A DNA stretch of 64,000 bases, from the NCBI RefSeq assembly GCF_026810225.1, contig NZ_CP113865.1, positions 535,001 through 599,000 on the forward strand, in the 5' to 3' direction. Each line of letters starts with the position of its first letter. Position 1 is the first letter of the stretch. Positions 27,866-35,513 of this stretch are shown in pieces. The notes under the pieces are model-generated. The model was not told the origin of the DNA. It searched no databases and saw only the letters and a list, made by a program, of their open reading frames with translations. The position numbers and the translations under genes were made by a program. This stretch comes from Caldicellulosiruptor morganii (GTDB taxonomy: Bacteria > Bacillota > Thermoanaerobacteria > Caldicellulosiruptorales > Caldicellulosiruptoraceae).

Positions 27866-27979
27866 GGGCTATGGCTTTCCCAAAAACCGCCTGCTGGGGC
27901 TGGGAAAGTCTTGAGATGGCGGATTGCAAATACCCCAGCCACCAATACTGTGCAATTTTGCACAGTTTGGTTGACCAGG
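27640..27979 (+). ncRNA. Structured 3' RNA of TnpB-like element, copy 1 (candidate omega RNA)
   Basis: GC-rich, hairpin-rich block covering the end of the ORF and the 114 bases after it. Helices visible past the stop: CTTTCCC/GGGAAAG, CCGCC/GGCGG, CTGGGG/CCCCAG (crossing, pseudoknot-like) and CTGTGCA/TGCACAG extended by CCAA/TTGG. Comparison with copy 2 gives compensatory changes (see findings). Guide RNAs of TnpB systems lie exactly here; the guide would begin at 27980. Confidence 0.65.
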
Positions 27980-27991
27980 AAGGAAACAAAG

Positions 27992-28669
27992 ATGAATAAG
28001 AAGTGGCTTGTGGTTATTTTTATTATTTTAGTCCTGGATGTGACTGCAGGGTTTTTGGTAAAAAGAACCTTTTTGTATGTTAATTCACAGACTATAAGCG
28101 AAAAAATAAAGGACAGATGCCTTTTTTTAAGTGGTGGCAGTTTTAAGGATTGCGATATCAAAAAGGTTTCGTTGGAAGAGATTATTAAAGATTCTGATGT
28201 TATTGTAAGTGGCAGGGCACTGGGTGATAGAATTTATGTAAAAAGTGCAGTTCTGACAGCTTTTAATGTTGAGAGAGCTTACAAAGGGCGAGTAACAGGT
28301 TCAAAGGTTTACATATTTGAGCCAAGCTATTTTAACCTGGGTAAATATAATAATTTTTTTGCATACTATGGCTATAATCTTATGAAACCGGGTCATCGAT
28401 ATGTTCTTTTTTTAAAAAAATGGAAATATACAACTTTTGTTGGATATAATCCGTATTATAGAGGCAAGGAGATTTATATTTTTGCTCATAATTGTGCTAT
28501 TGATAAATTTGAAATAAATGGCTCATATATTACAAAAATAATCAATCCTGAAAATAATATCAGATACGGTCAGGTTAAAGATTTTGAAGTTTTTGTTTAT
28601 AACAAAGGCGAGCTGGATGAATACTATCGGCTAAAAAAGAAAGTGTTGAACTGGATCTCTAAAAGTTAG
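27992..28669 (+). CDS. Membrane-anchored protein of unknown function, cluster A
   Basis: A 225-residue protein with one N-terminal helix (about 4-24, signal anchor) and an extracytoplasmic domain of mixed strand character with many Tyr. No family recognised. Residues 55-80 (LEEIIKDSDVIVSGRALG) followed by VERAYKGRV and FLKKWK resemble small OB-like secreted domains found beside signalling or sporulation genes, but this is weak. Before the IS insertion its ATG overlapped the ATPase stop; GGAAGGAAAC was its ribosome binding site and is still intact at the junction. Confidence 0.62.
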   Translation: MNKKWLVVIFIILVLDVTAGFLVKRTFLYVNSQTISEKIKDRCLFLSGGSFKDCDIKKVSLEEIIKDSDVIVSGRALGDRIYVKSAVLTAFNVERAYKGRVTGSKVYIFEPSYFNLGKYNNFFAYYGYNLMKPGHRYVLFLKKWKYTTFVGYNPYYRGKEIYIFAHNCAIDKFEINGSYITKIINPENNIRYGQVKDFEVFVYNKGELDEYYRLKKKVLNWISKS

Positions 28670-28817
28670 GCTCAAATAATTGATAAAGGCACAAAAATAT
28701 CTTAAATTTATAGGTTTTTATGGGTTTTGGGATATATAAATATTTTTCTCATGGAACTGTTGTTGGGTGGAAAGCCTAAGGCAAATAAATTTATTTGGAA
28801 AGGAATGTAATAAATAA

Positions 28818-29097
28818 TGATTAAAATAAATAATTAAAATAAATAATGGTGCATGGTTTTTCACCGCATTTGTGATACTGATTGTTATAGTGTGGAAATA
28901 TATCAAGGATAGAAAACTAAACGAAGATTTAATAGAATATTATATACCGGTGTTTCTACTCTTTTTAATTTTGGGGATATTAGATTTGTTTAACATAAAA
29001 TAAACATGCTTTTAATATTATTGCAGTATGTATGTTTGTTTTGTATGTAATGTGTTTAATTGCAATGTTATTACACAAATTCAAAAGGCAAGGTTAA
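28818..29097 (+). pseudogene. Small membrane protein broken by a 13-bp tandem duplication
   Basis: ATG 28818 is followed by two perfect tandem copies of ATTAAAATAAATA (28821-28846). With one copy removed, the frame reads MIKINNGAWFFTAFVIL and continues through two hydrophobic helices to a stop just after DLFNIK (about 29000). A third helix ending in LLHKFKRQG (stop 29095) is in another frame and joins naturally if one base is lost near 29000. The ancestral protein would be about 88 residues with three helices. Confidence 0.5.
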
Positions 29098-29174
29098 AAA
29101 GCAACATTAGAAATAAGATTGAAAAATAAAGACAAAAGAGGTTTATAAATTCAAAAATTTTGAAGAGCCCCCTT

Positions 29175-29343
29175 TTATTTTGCCTGCAGATCTCCCTCAA
29201 TCAGTATAGACAGAATCTGGTCAATTTCAGCAAATGCCAGAGCAATGCATGAATCTGCTGCACCATAGTAAAGATAGATTGTATTGTCTTCAACAATTGC
29301 ACCGCAGGTGAACACAACATTGTTCACATCACCGATTCTCTCA
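29175..29343 (-). pseudogene. 3'-terminal fragment of the GH130 gene
   Basis: 169 bp matching the last 56 codons of the GH130 gene at 33641-34591, including the stop codon and about 25 bp beyond it. I count six differences. Homology stops abruptly at 29343. No start or function. Confidence 0.85.
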
Positions 29344-29489
29344 TGTATGCTTTCTGATATAAACTTTCATCGTGTAAAATATCCTCACAAATAAATTAGT
29401 CTGTACACTTGAAATTTTCAATGTTTTTAAGTTGTTGCATTTAATTTTACAACAAATTGTCAAAACTCTATAATTACTTTTAAGCAAAG

Positions 29490-29690
29490 TAAATTAACTT
29501 TTTTATTGTAAACTTAAGAAAATCAAAGAAATTTTAAGTTATTTAAAGAAAAATATATTTTAAACTCAAAATTTAGCTGAAATAAGCTAAAAAAAAACGG
29601 GTTTGACAGAGTGAAAATGTATAAGATAAAATTTGTATAGAAATTCCAAGAAGAAAATTACAGAGAAATTATTTTAAGTATTTAATAACA
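29490..29690 (+). repeat. Leader repeat B (related copy at 22719-22920)
   Basis: Second copy of the leader in front of cluster B. The inverted-repeat arms have decayed (AAATTTTAAGTT versus AAACTCAAAATTT), but the promoter and flanking words are conserved. Between 29344 and 29490 I see no feature. Confidence 0.72.
29603..29632 (+). promoter_or_regulatory. Sigma-A promoter of cluster B leader
   Basis: TTGACA (29603-29608), 18 bases, TAAAAT (29627-29632). About 210 bp before the first gene. Confidence 0.75.
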
Positions 29691-29783
29691 ACAAAGTAAA
29701 ATGAAATATGAAAAATATCAAAATATTTAGTAAGTTGAAATAATAGTATGCAATATTATCTATCTATTTGTCTGATATGGTAA

Positions 29784-29810
29784 AAACCTCTATTGTGCGC
29801 AAAGAGGTTT
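29784..29810 (+). promoter_or_regulatory. Hairpin before the first gene of cluster B
   Basis: AAACCTCT (29784-29791) / AGAGGTTT (29803-29810) in the position of the cluster A hairpin, 36 bp before ATG 29847. No T run. Confidence 0.5.
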
Positions 29811-29846
29811 GAATATTAAGATGCTATTAAATTAAGAGGGATTAAA

Positions 29847-30479
29847 ATGAGCAAATACAGACATTTTGCCAATAACAAGGTATTTGTGTTTAGAGTTTTT
29901 GTTTGTTTATTAGTTTTTACTTGCTTATTAAGTAACGTTTGTTTTGCTGCACCAGAAGAAGTTTCGTTATCAGTGTATTTTAACGAAACAAATGTTCAGA
30001 AAGGTATTGTGATTCCTTTAGTTTCATGGTCTAAATCATTAACAATTCCAAATGGTGGCGGTACTCTAACCTCTAACGTGTGGAGATCAACTTTTGCGGA
30101 AGGTCCCGGGAATACTTTGAACTGGGATTATCAGGTATCTGCGGTTTATGAAGGTAATAAAAAAGTTCTTATGATAAAAACAGAATGGTGGTGTACAGCC
30201 TCATTGAGAAACAGTGCCTCAATTTCAATGTCAATAACAGTGAATGATAAGTCATGGATTGAAAGCTTTTCTGCTGGGGCTTCATCATCATGGCAAACTG
30301 TATCAACAAGAAAATTTTCCTGGACAAATGATAATGGAGCAAAAATTTCGTGGTATCGTTCAAATTTTTCAATAGGTCCGAAAATAGATTACCGGGATGA
30401 CTCTGTGTGTACGTATAATACTGCTTATGTTAAAGTGCAGGGGTATTCACAAACTTTTATGATTACAGCAAGTATTTAA
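29847..30479 (+). CDS. Secreted protein of unknown function, cluster B
   Basis: A 210-residue exported protein. The signal peptide has a basic start, a hydrophobic core (FVFRVFVCLLVFTCLLSNVC) and probable cleavage near CFAA/PEE at about 35. The mature 175 residues are rich in Ser, Thr, Trp and short beta strands with alternating polarity, suggesting a beta-sandwich. Two Cys (about 115 and 190) could form a disulfide. First gene behind leader B and followed by a lipoprotein and an ABC pair. A secreted toxin or bacteriocin-like role is possible by context only; I recognise no family. Confidence 0.6.
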   Translation: MSKYRHFANNKVFVFRVFVCLLVFTCLLSNVCFAAPEEVSLSVYFNETNVQKGIVIPLVSWSKSLTIPNGGGTLTSNVWRSTFAEGPGNTLNWDYQVSAVYEGNKKVLMIKTEWWCTASLRNSASISMSITVNDKSWIESFSAGASSSWQTVSTRKFSWTNDNGAKISWYRSNFSIGPKIDYRDDSVCTYNTAYVKVQGYSQTFMITASI

Positions 30480-30519
30480 AAAGTATATTCACTTTCAATG
30501 AAGTTTGTAAATTGTTATC

Positions 30520-30555
30520 AAGGGCTGGTGCTTTTTTATCGTGCACTGGCCCCTT
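30520..30555 (+). terminator. Hairpin after the secreted-protein gene
   Basis: AAGGGCTGGTGC pairs with GTGC-ACTGGCCCCTT, with two G-U pairs and one bulge; the loop contains a T run rather than the 3' flank. It may reduce rather than stop transcription, giving more of the secreted protein than of the downstream genes. Confidence 0.4.
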
Positions 30556-30598
30556 TCATAATTATCAAAAGATATAGCTTAGTTAGGAGGTATATCAT

Positions 30599-31567
30599 TT
30601 GAAATTTAAAAATTTAAAAATAGTTACATTAGTATTTATTTTTGTAATGCTGAATGGTTGTTCTTTTTATCGCACGGATTATGTAAAATCTAAAGGCGGT
30701 AATATTGAATCCTTTGGGAGAGAAACTATATTGCCACAATATACACCACCCAGAAATTGTAAGGTTTTGTTTAAACATTGGAACCAGAGGTTTGTGGTTT
30801 ATGATTTAAATATTAAAAAAGAGATAAAAGAATTGACGGGTGGGAATTATTTTGGTTATTCATTTAATGTTAAAAGTGATTATTACACAGTAGGTGATAG
30901 TTATACAAATGGATTTTCAATTGTTGAATGTGACGGTGAAAAAATTAAAGAAATTTACAGATTAAAAGATCAAAGGTGGCAAGCTATATTTCCGTTGGCA
31001 ACAGATGGTAAAAATACCTTTTTTATAGTTGGTTATTATAAACCTGCACCGGGTCATAAAATAAATGAGAGATATAGAATTATTTCTAAATGGGACTATA
31101 AAAACAGGAGATTAATAGAGTATCAATATACTAAAGGGGCAATTTGTCATGGTGCTATTATAGGGAGGTTTTTGTATTATACTTCTTACGATTTTGGAAA
31201 AGAACAGTATAAAATTTACAGGTTAGATATTACTGGTGTAAAAAATAAGCCACAGTTAATAGGAAAGTTTGAGAGACTGTTAGGATTATATAATATTAAT
31301 AATAAGTTGTATATATGGAATGATAAGGAATTCTTTTGTTTTTCAAAACCTACAGAAAAGATTTATTTTAAGCAAGCATTTGATGTTATTTACACTGGGA
31401 ATAACAATATTTTAGTATTTTACACCGATTCATTTGCAAGAATTGCGGCAGATTTAATTGATGTCAAATCAAGAATTGTTAAAAAAACATTTACAAATGT
31501 TGTAGCTGTAAATTTTGAAGAAGATCAAGTAGTCGTATATGGAGATGGATATATAGAAAAGTTTTAG
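30599..31567 (+). CDS. Lipoprotein, probable beta-propeller-like domain, cluster B
   Basis: A 322-residue protein. The signal peptide ends in lipobox LNGC (Cys about 21), so it is lipid-anchored outside. The remainder is strand-rich with repeating units (for example KVLFKHWNQRFVVYDL, LIGKFERLLGLYNINNKLYIW), suggesting propeller-type blades. TTG start with TTAGGAGG eight bases upstream. Directly before an ABC ATPase and permease. It could protect the producer cell or present a substrate; unproven. Confidence 0.6.
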   Translation: MKFKNLKIVTLVFIFVMLNGCSFYRTDYVKSKGGNIESFGRETILPQYTPPRNCKVLFKHWNQRFVVYDLNIKKEIKELTGGNYFGYSFNVKSDYYTVGDSYTNGFSIVECDGEKIKEIYRLKDQRWQAIFPLATDGKNTFFIVGYYKPAPGHKINERYRIISKWDYKNRRLIEYQYTKGAICHGAIIGRFLYYTSYDFGKEQYKIYRLDITGVKNKPQLIGKFERLLGLYNINNKLYIWNDKEFFCFSKPTEKIYFKQAFDVIYTGNNNILVFYTDSFARIAADLIDVKSRIVKKTFTNVVAVNFEEDQVVVYGDGYIEKF

Positions 31568-31593
31568 AAAAGCGTAGGAGGATAAAGTTACAA

Positions 31594-32217
31594 ATGATAC
31601 AATTAATTAATGTATTTAAGAGATACGGTGAAAAAACAATATTGGACAATGTATGTTACACTTTTGAAAAAGGATCTGTATACATAATTAATGGGAAAAA
31701 TGGTAGCGGAAAATCAACCCTTCTGAATATTATTGCAGGCTATATTAAACCAGATTCAGGTACAATCATAATAGATGATGAACAAAGTATAGGTTATGTA
31801 TATCAAGAAGATCTTTTGTTAACAAATTTAACTGTTGAAGAGAATTTTTACTTAAAATACTTAGCATCAAAGAATATAAATTTAAATTGGTACAAATGTC
31901 AGAAGGAAGAGATTTTTAGAATTTTGAATTTACAAAAATTAAAAGATAAAAAAGTATCTTTTCTATCTGGTGGTGAAAAGAAACGCTTGCAGTTTGCACA
32001 GCTTTTGCTCTCTCAACCACATGTTTTTTTACTTGATGAGATATTTTCAGCTTTAGACGAAGAAAGTGAGAATGCTGTTATAAGAATACTTGAAAAAATT
32101 AGTAAAGACAAAATTATAATAATTGTGAGTCATAAAGAATTAAACTTTAAAATTGAAACAATAAGTTTGAAACTTGAAGAAGGGAGATTAATACTCAATG
32201 ATAAAAGAAGTTTATAA
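31594..32217 (+). CDS. ABC transporter ATPase, cluster B
   Basis: A 207-residue ATPase of the MacB/LolD-like group: Walker A NGKNGSGKSTLLN (about 34), Q-loop VYQEDLL, signature FLSGGEKKRLQFAQ (about 128), Walker B VFLLDEIFSALD (about 150), switch VSHKE. AGGAGGATAAAG precedes ATG 31594. Overlaps the permease gene by 20 bp. Confidence 0.88.
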   Translation: MIQLINVFKRYGEKTILDNVCYTFEKGSVYIINGKNGSGKSTLLNIIAGYIKPDSGTIIIDDEQSIGYVYQEDLLLTNLTVEENFYLKYLASKNINLNWYKCQKEEIFRILNLQKLKDKKVSFLSGGEKKRLQFAQLLLSQPHVFLLDEIFSALDEESENAVIRILEKISKDKIIIIVSHKELNFKIETISLKLEEGRLILNDKRSL

Positions 32218-33412
32218 ACTAATTAATAGAAAAACCTCGCTGTATTTAAGGATTTCCATTGTAATATTTATATTTTCTATATTTCTTCTTGTAACCATTA
32301 TTTTAGAAGGTACTGATCAATATTTTAAATTTAGCGAGCAATTTTTGGAGAATAAAAATACTCATGTTATACAAGTTACTTTAAAAAAATACGACAATAA
32401 ATTTAGAGGGTTAGTATTAGCAGATGAAAAAGAAATAAAGGAACTACTTAGAAATAACTTAAAAAACATTAAATTCGATATTATTAAACATTATCAGATA
32501 CCGTTTGGAACAGTAGACGAAACTGGTTATGTTTATTTTATTAATGGATTGTCTGAAAATGGAAAAGTTTTGCTTGGTTTAGATGATGATTTTCAAAAAA
32601 ATGGGATTGGTTATACTTTGCATACTTCAAAGGAGGGGATAAAAACTTTAAACATTCCTGTAATAACTGTTAATAATGGGAATATGCATAGTTCAAATAT
32701 TTTTAAAGTATCCTTGTTTGTAAGAAGAATTGATGCTAAGAAATGTTTTTTGAAAATATTTGATCCTACTCCGCAACAAGCTACAGATTTATATGTGAAT
32801 GAGCAAACGTTCAGAAATATTCAAAAAAAGATGTTTAATATATCAGATTATAGTTCTAAGACCTTAGGTGATGATAGTAAATTTCAGGGAGTAAGTAATA
32901 TCTATATTTATGTGTATGATATTACAAAGGTAGAAAAGGTTGCGTCTATATTAGAAAGATATGGATATCAAACAAGATACATTTTAAAAGCCTTCGATAA
33001 TTTTGGTTCAACGTTTAGTAGTATCATTTTCTCTAATTTTATAACAGTGTTTATTGTTTTTATATTTTCTATTTTTAATCTACTGTTTGCTTTTTACTTG
33101 TTTTTACGTCTGCAACAGAAAGACATGGGTATTTTATTTCATTATGGTTTTTCTACAAGGGAAATATATGATATTTATTCCTACAGTATTAATCGTATTT
33201 TTATTAAGGTAATGTTATTAACATTTGTCTACATAGGAGTTGCTGGTATTATTTTCTTGAGCAAAAATAGATTGGTTACATTATTACTGATAGAGTTAAT
33301 ATTTACATTGTTGTTATTTAGCATCAATATCTTTGTAAGAAGAATTATTTTATGCAATTTTGTTAAAAAGTCGCCTATTGAATTAATAAATGCAGGAAAG
33401 GCGTTTAAGTAA
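32198..33412 (+). CDS. FtsX/MacB-like ABC permease, cluster B
   Basis: A 404-residue permease. One helix near residues 17-37, a large extracytoplasmic domain (about 40-270), then three C-terminal helices (about 278-305, 330-350, 358-380) ending in ELINAGKAFK, the classic type VII (FtsX/MacB) layout. Such transporters work from the outer face on peptides, lipoproteins or antibiotics rather than as simple channels. This pairing with a small secreted protein resembles bacteriocin-associated FtsX-like systems. Confidence 0.82.
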   Translation: MIKEVYKLINRKTSLYLRISIVIFIFSIFLLVTIILEGTDQYFKFSEQFLENKNTHVIQVTLKKYDNKFRGLVLADEKEIKELLRNNLKNIKFDIIKHYQIPFGTVDETGYVYFINGLSENGKVLLGLDDDFQKNGIGYTLHTSKEGIKTLNIPVITVNNGNMHSSNIFKVSLFVRRIDAKKCFLKIFDPTPQQATDLYVNEQTFRNIQKKMFNISDYSSKTLGDDSKFQGVSNIYIYVYDITKVEKVASILERYGYQTRYILKAFDNFGSTFSSIIFSNFITVFIVFIFSIFNLLFAFYLFLRLQQKDMGILFHYGFSTREIYDIYSYSINRIFIKVMLLTFVYIGVAGIIFLSKNRLVTLLLIELIFTLLLFSINIFVRRIILCNFVKKSPIELINAGKAFK

Positions 33413-33640
33413 AACTTTTCTCAGAAACTTTATTATATAGAATTTCAAAATTCTTTATAAAGTTTTTATTCTACAAAATAAAACAAAGTTATTAACAAGT
33501 AAAAAAATTAATCAAACATAAGCTTTATATAAAAAAATACAGAAGAGAAAATTAAGAGTTTAGTTATTCGAAATAAATAAAATAAAATTAAAAAATAAAA
33601 ACGAAAGGAGCTTTTCACAAAAATTTTGAAGAGCCCCCTT

Positions 33641-34591
33641 TTATTTTGCCTGCAAATCCCCCTCAATCAGTATAGACAGAATCTGGTCAATTTCAGCAAA
33701 TGCCAGAGCGATGCATGAATCTGCTGCACCATAGTAAAGATAGATTGTATTGTCCTCAACAATTGCACCGCAGGTGAACACCACATTGTTCACATCGCCG
33801 ATTCTCTCATAAACCTCTTGGGGTGATAGGAGCCACTCAGGACATCTTTTTTTGACCTTTGCCGGGTTTTCTAAGTCCAAAAGTGCTGCGCCAAGCCTGT
33901 AGATTGGTCCCGATGGCATCATCTTAACACCGTGGTAGATTATAAGCCAGCCTTCGGGTGTTTTTATTGGCACAGCCCCGGCTCCAACCTTAAACCCATC
34001 CCACCAGGGACCACCTTTTTCAACAAGCACAACCTCATGATTTCCCCAGTGAAGAAGGTCTGATGAGTATGCAATCCAGATGTGTTCAATGTCACCTGCA
34101 ACAGGACGGTGCAGCATTGCATACCTTCCATTTATCTTTTCAGGAAACAGGACAGCATCTTTGTTATTCGGAGGATAGATTAACCCCAATTTTTCAACTT
34201 TCTTGAAATTTTTGGTTCGTGCAAGGGCAACAGCAGGACCATAACGGGAGTACGCAGTGTATGTGATGTAATAATAATCATCCTCGGGAATGTATGTTAT
34301 TCTGGGGTCTTCACAGCCAAACTCTTCGTAGATAAATACTGTTGGCTGGGGGTATATCAGGGGCGATTTTTCAATCTTCCAGTTGGTTTTTCCATCGGCG
34401 CTTTTTGCAACGGTAAGGTGTGATTTTCCCTGCCTGTCTTCAACCCTCAAAAGAAGCAGGTACTCATTTTTGTATTTGATAGCGCCTGCATTGAAAACTG
34501 CATTTGCTGAATATGGTATATCATATACAGTGATTATTGGATTTCCACTGTAACGTGTAAATATATCCTTTTTTGCAAAGACTTTCTTCAT
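33641..34591 (-). CDS. GH130 family beta-mannoside phosphorylase-like enzyme
   Basis: A 316-residue five-bladed beta-propeller glycoside phosphorylase (GH130). YSGNPIITVYDIPYSANAVFNAGAI (start) with NPI and the GCEDPRITY catalytic Asp region (about 93-103), plus YGAADSCIALA near the C-terminus, are family features. Members phosphorolyse beta-1,4-mannosyl linkages (mannosyl-glucose or mannosyl-GlcNAc) to mannose-1-phosphate. The start is set at 34591, not the upstream TTG at 34606, because a GGGGGG box precedes it. A 3' fragment of the gene is duplicated at 29175. Confidence 0.87.
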   Translation of the reverse strand: MKKVFAKKDIFTRYSGNPIITVYDIPYSANAVFNAGAIKYKNEYLLLLRVEDRQGKSHLTVAKSADGKTNWKIEKSPLIYPQPTVFIYEEFGCEDPRITYIPEDDYYYITYTAYSRYGPAVALARTKNFKKVEKLGLIYPPNNKDAVLFPEKINGRYAMLHRPVAGDIEHIWIAYSSDLLHWGNHEVVLVEKGGPWWDGFKVGAGAVPIKTPEGWLIIYHGVKMMPSGPIYRLGAALLDLENPAKVKKRCPEWLLSPQEVYERIGDVNNVVFTCGAIVEDNTIYLYYGAADSCIALAFAEIDQILSILIEGDLQAK

Positions 34592-34646
34592 GTCAAATCC
34601 CCCCACAATCTATTTCTCTATACATTGAAATATACCACATTTTCTG

Positions 34647-34675
34647 TTGAATCATTACAGAAAAATTATTAAAAT
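34647..34675 (+). promoter_or_regulatory. Candidate sigma-A promoter of yjbQ
   Basis: TTGAAT (34647-34652), 17 bases, TAAAAT (34670-34675). Confidence 0.5.
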
Positions 34676-34735
34676 ATTTTTAAAAAACTGTCAAGGACAA
34701 AAACAATCCAAATTTAGCGGGGTGATTTGGTAAGG

Positions 34736-35152
34736 ATGAAATCATATAGAAAGGAACTCTGGTTTGAGATTCCGGCAAGGCGCGGATTTGTTAATATAAC
34801 AGATACGCTTCAAAAATGTGTTGATGAGAGTGGAATCAAAGAAGGACTGCTTTTATGCAATGCTATGCACATAACTGCAAGTGTATTCATAAATGATGAT
34901 GAGGAAGGACTTCTTCGCGACTTTGAAATGTGGCTTGAAAAGCTTGCTCCTGAAAAACCATACTCTCAGTATCACCACAATGTTGGTGAGGACAATGCTG
35001 ATGCTCACCTGAAAAGGACAATCATGGGAAGAGAAGTTGTTGTTGCAATCACAAACGGCAGGCTTGATTTGGGTCCGTGGGAGCAAATCTTCTACGGTGA
35101 GTTTGATGGCAAAAGAAAGAAAAGAGTGCTTGTGAAGATTATTGGGGAATGA
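34736..35152 (+). CDS. YjbQ/UPF0047 family protein
   Basis: A 138-residue UPF0047 protein, a single beta-rich domain. Conserved His/Asp/Glu ([12 protein letters not shown] near 43 and [14 protein letters not shown] near 83) form the known metal-like pocket; [18 protein letters not shown] is the family C-terminal signature. Homologues have weak thiamin phosphate synthase activity, but the true role is unclear. ATG 34736 is nine bases from GGGGTGAT; the TTG at 34727 is too close. Confidence 0.87.
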   Translation: MKSYRKELWFEIPARRGFVNITDTLQKCVDESGIKEGLLLCNAMHITASVFINDDEEGLLRDFEMWLEKLAPEKPYSQYHHNVGEDNADAHLKRTIMGREVVVAITNGRLDLGPWEQIFYGEFDGKRKKRVLVKIIGE

Positions 35153-35180
35153 GCTTTAAGAAGTTGCATAAATAATTTTA

Positions 35181-35212
35181 TTGACAATGCCAGTTTGTTT
35201 TGTTAATATAAT
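35181..35212 (+). promoter_or_regulatory. Promoter of the SAM riboswitch-metK transcript
   Basis: TTGACA (35181-35186); TATAAT begins 20 bases later (35207-35212), while TAATAT at 35204 gives a 17-base spacer. The -35 is consensus; the exact -10 register is uncertain. Confidence 0.6.
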
Positions 35213-35253
35213 TGAGGCAAATTTGAAAATTGAATAACAAAAATGTGATAAGG

Positions 35254-35400
35254 TTATCCTTATCAAGAGAGGTGGAGGGAAAAAGGCCCGATGAAACCCG
35301 GCAACCGGCAGAGCTTTTTTTGAAGCTTTGCAATGGTGCCAACTCCGTCAGAAAGCTTAAAAAGTTTATAGACTTTAAGCTTTCTGAGAGATGAGGATAA
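35254..35400 (+). ncRNA. SAM-I (S-box) riboswitch
   Basis: All S-box landmarks are present: P1 TTATCCT (35254-35260)/AGGATAA (35394-35400), AGAGAGGTGGAGGGA, GGCCCGATGAAACCCGGCAACC, AATGGTGCCAACTCC, a GAAAGCTTAAA/TTTAAGCTTTC hairpin and GAGAGATGAGG. It binds S-adenosylmethionine. It controls metK through the terminator downstream. Confidence 0.96.
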
Positions 35401-35455
35401 AACTTTTGTAAAAGAAAGTTTTGCCTCTTCTTTTCAGAAGGGGCTTTAAATTTTA
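35393..35455 (+). terminator. Antiterminator/terminator expression platform of the metK riboswitch
   Basis: Terminator: GCCTCTTCT (35423-35431) / AGAAGGGGC (35436-35444), then TTTAAATTTT. Antiterminator: GAGG..AAAACTTT (35393-35406) / AAAGTTTT.CCTC (35415-35427). The antiterminator uses the 3' strand of P1 and the 5' arm of the terminator, so SAM binding (P1 formed) frees the terminator and turns metK off. Confidence 0.85.
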
Positions 35456-35513
35456 TATGTGAGATTTTTATTACATGAGTTTCTATTTTATCTAAAAGGA
35501 GGTAAAAGAACAA

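Larger units (their letters stand above)
26250..27979 (+). mobile_element. TnpB-like element copy 1 (IS607-like ends, no tnpA)
   Basis: A 1730-bp element, second copy at 41969. Both copies have GG at the left and right junctions; GG is the known crossover dinucleotide of IS607 serine-recombinase elements, which suggests that family, although no recombinase gene is present. The left end has a GGTAGCAT/ATGCTGCC hairpin (26300-26307, 26345-26352). The right end has a TGTGCA/TGCACA hairpin and ends GACCAGG. GGAAG occurs at both junctions. Confidence 0.72.

Noticed and set aside
27640..27979. HEARO RNA
   Set aside because: HEARO goes with HNH-containing IscB ORFs and lies upstream; here the ORF has no HNH and the RNA is at the 3' end.
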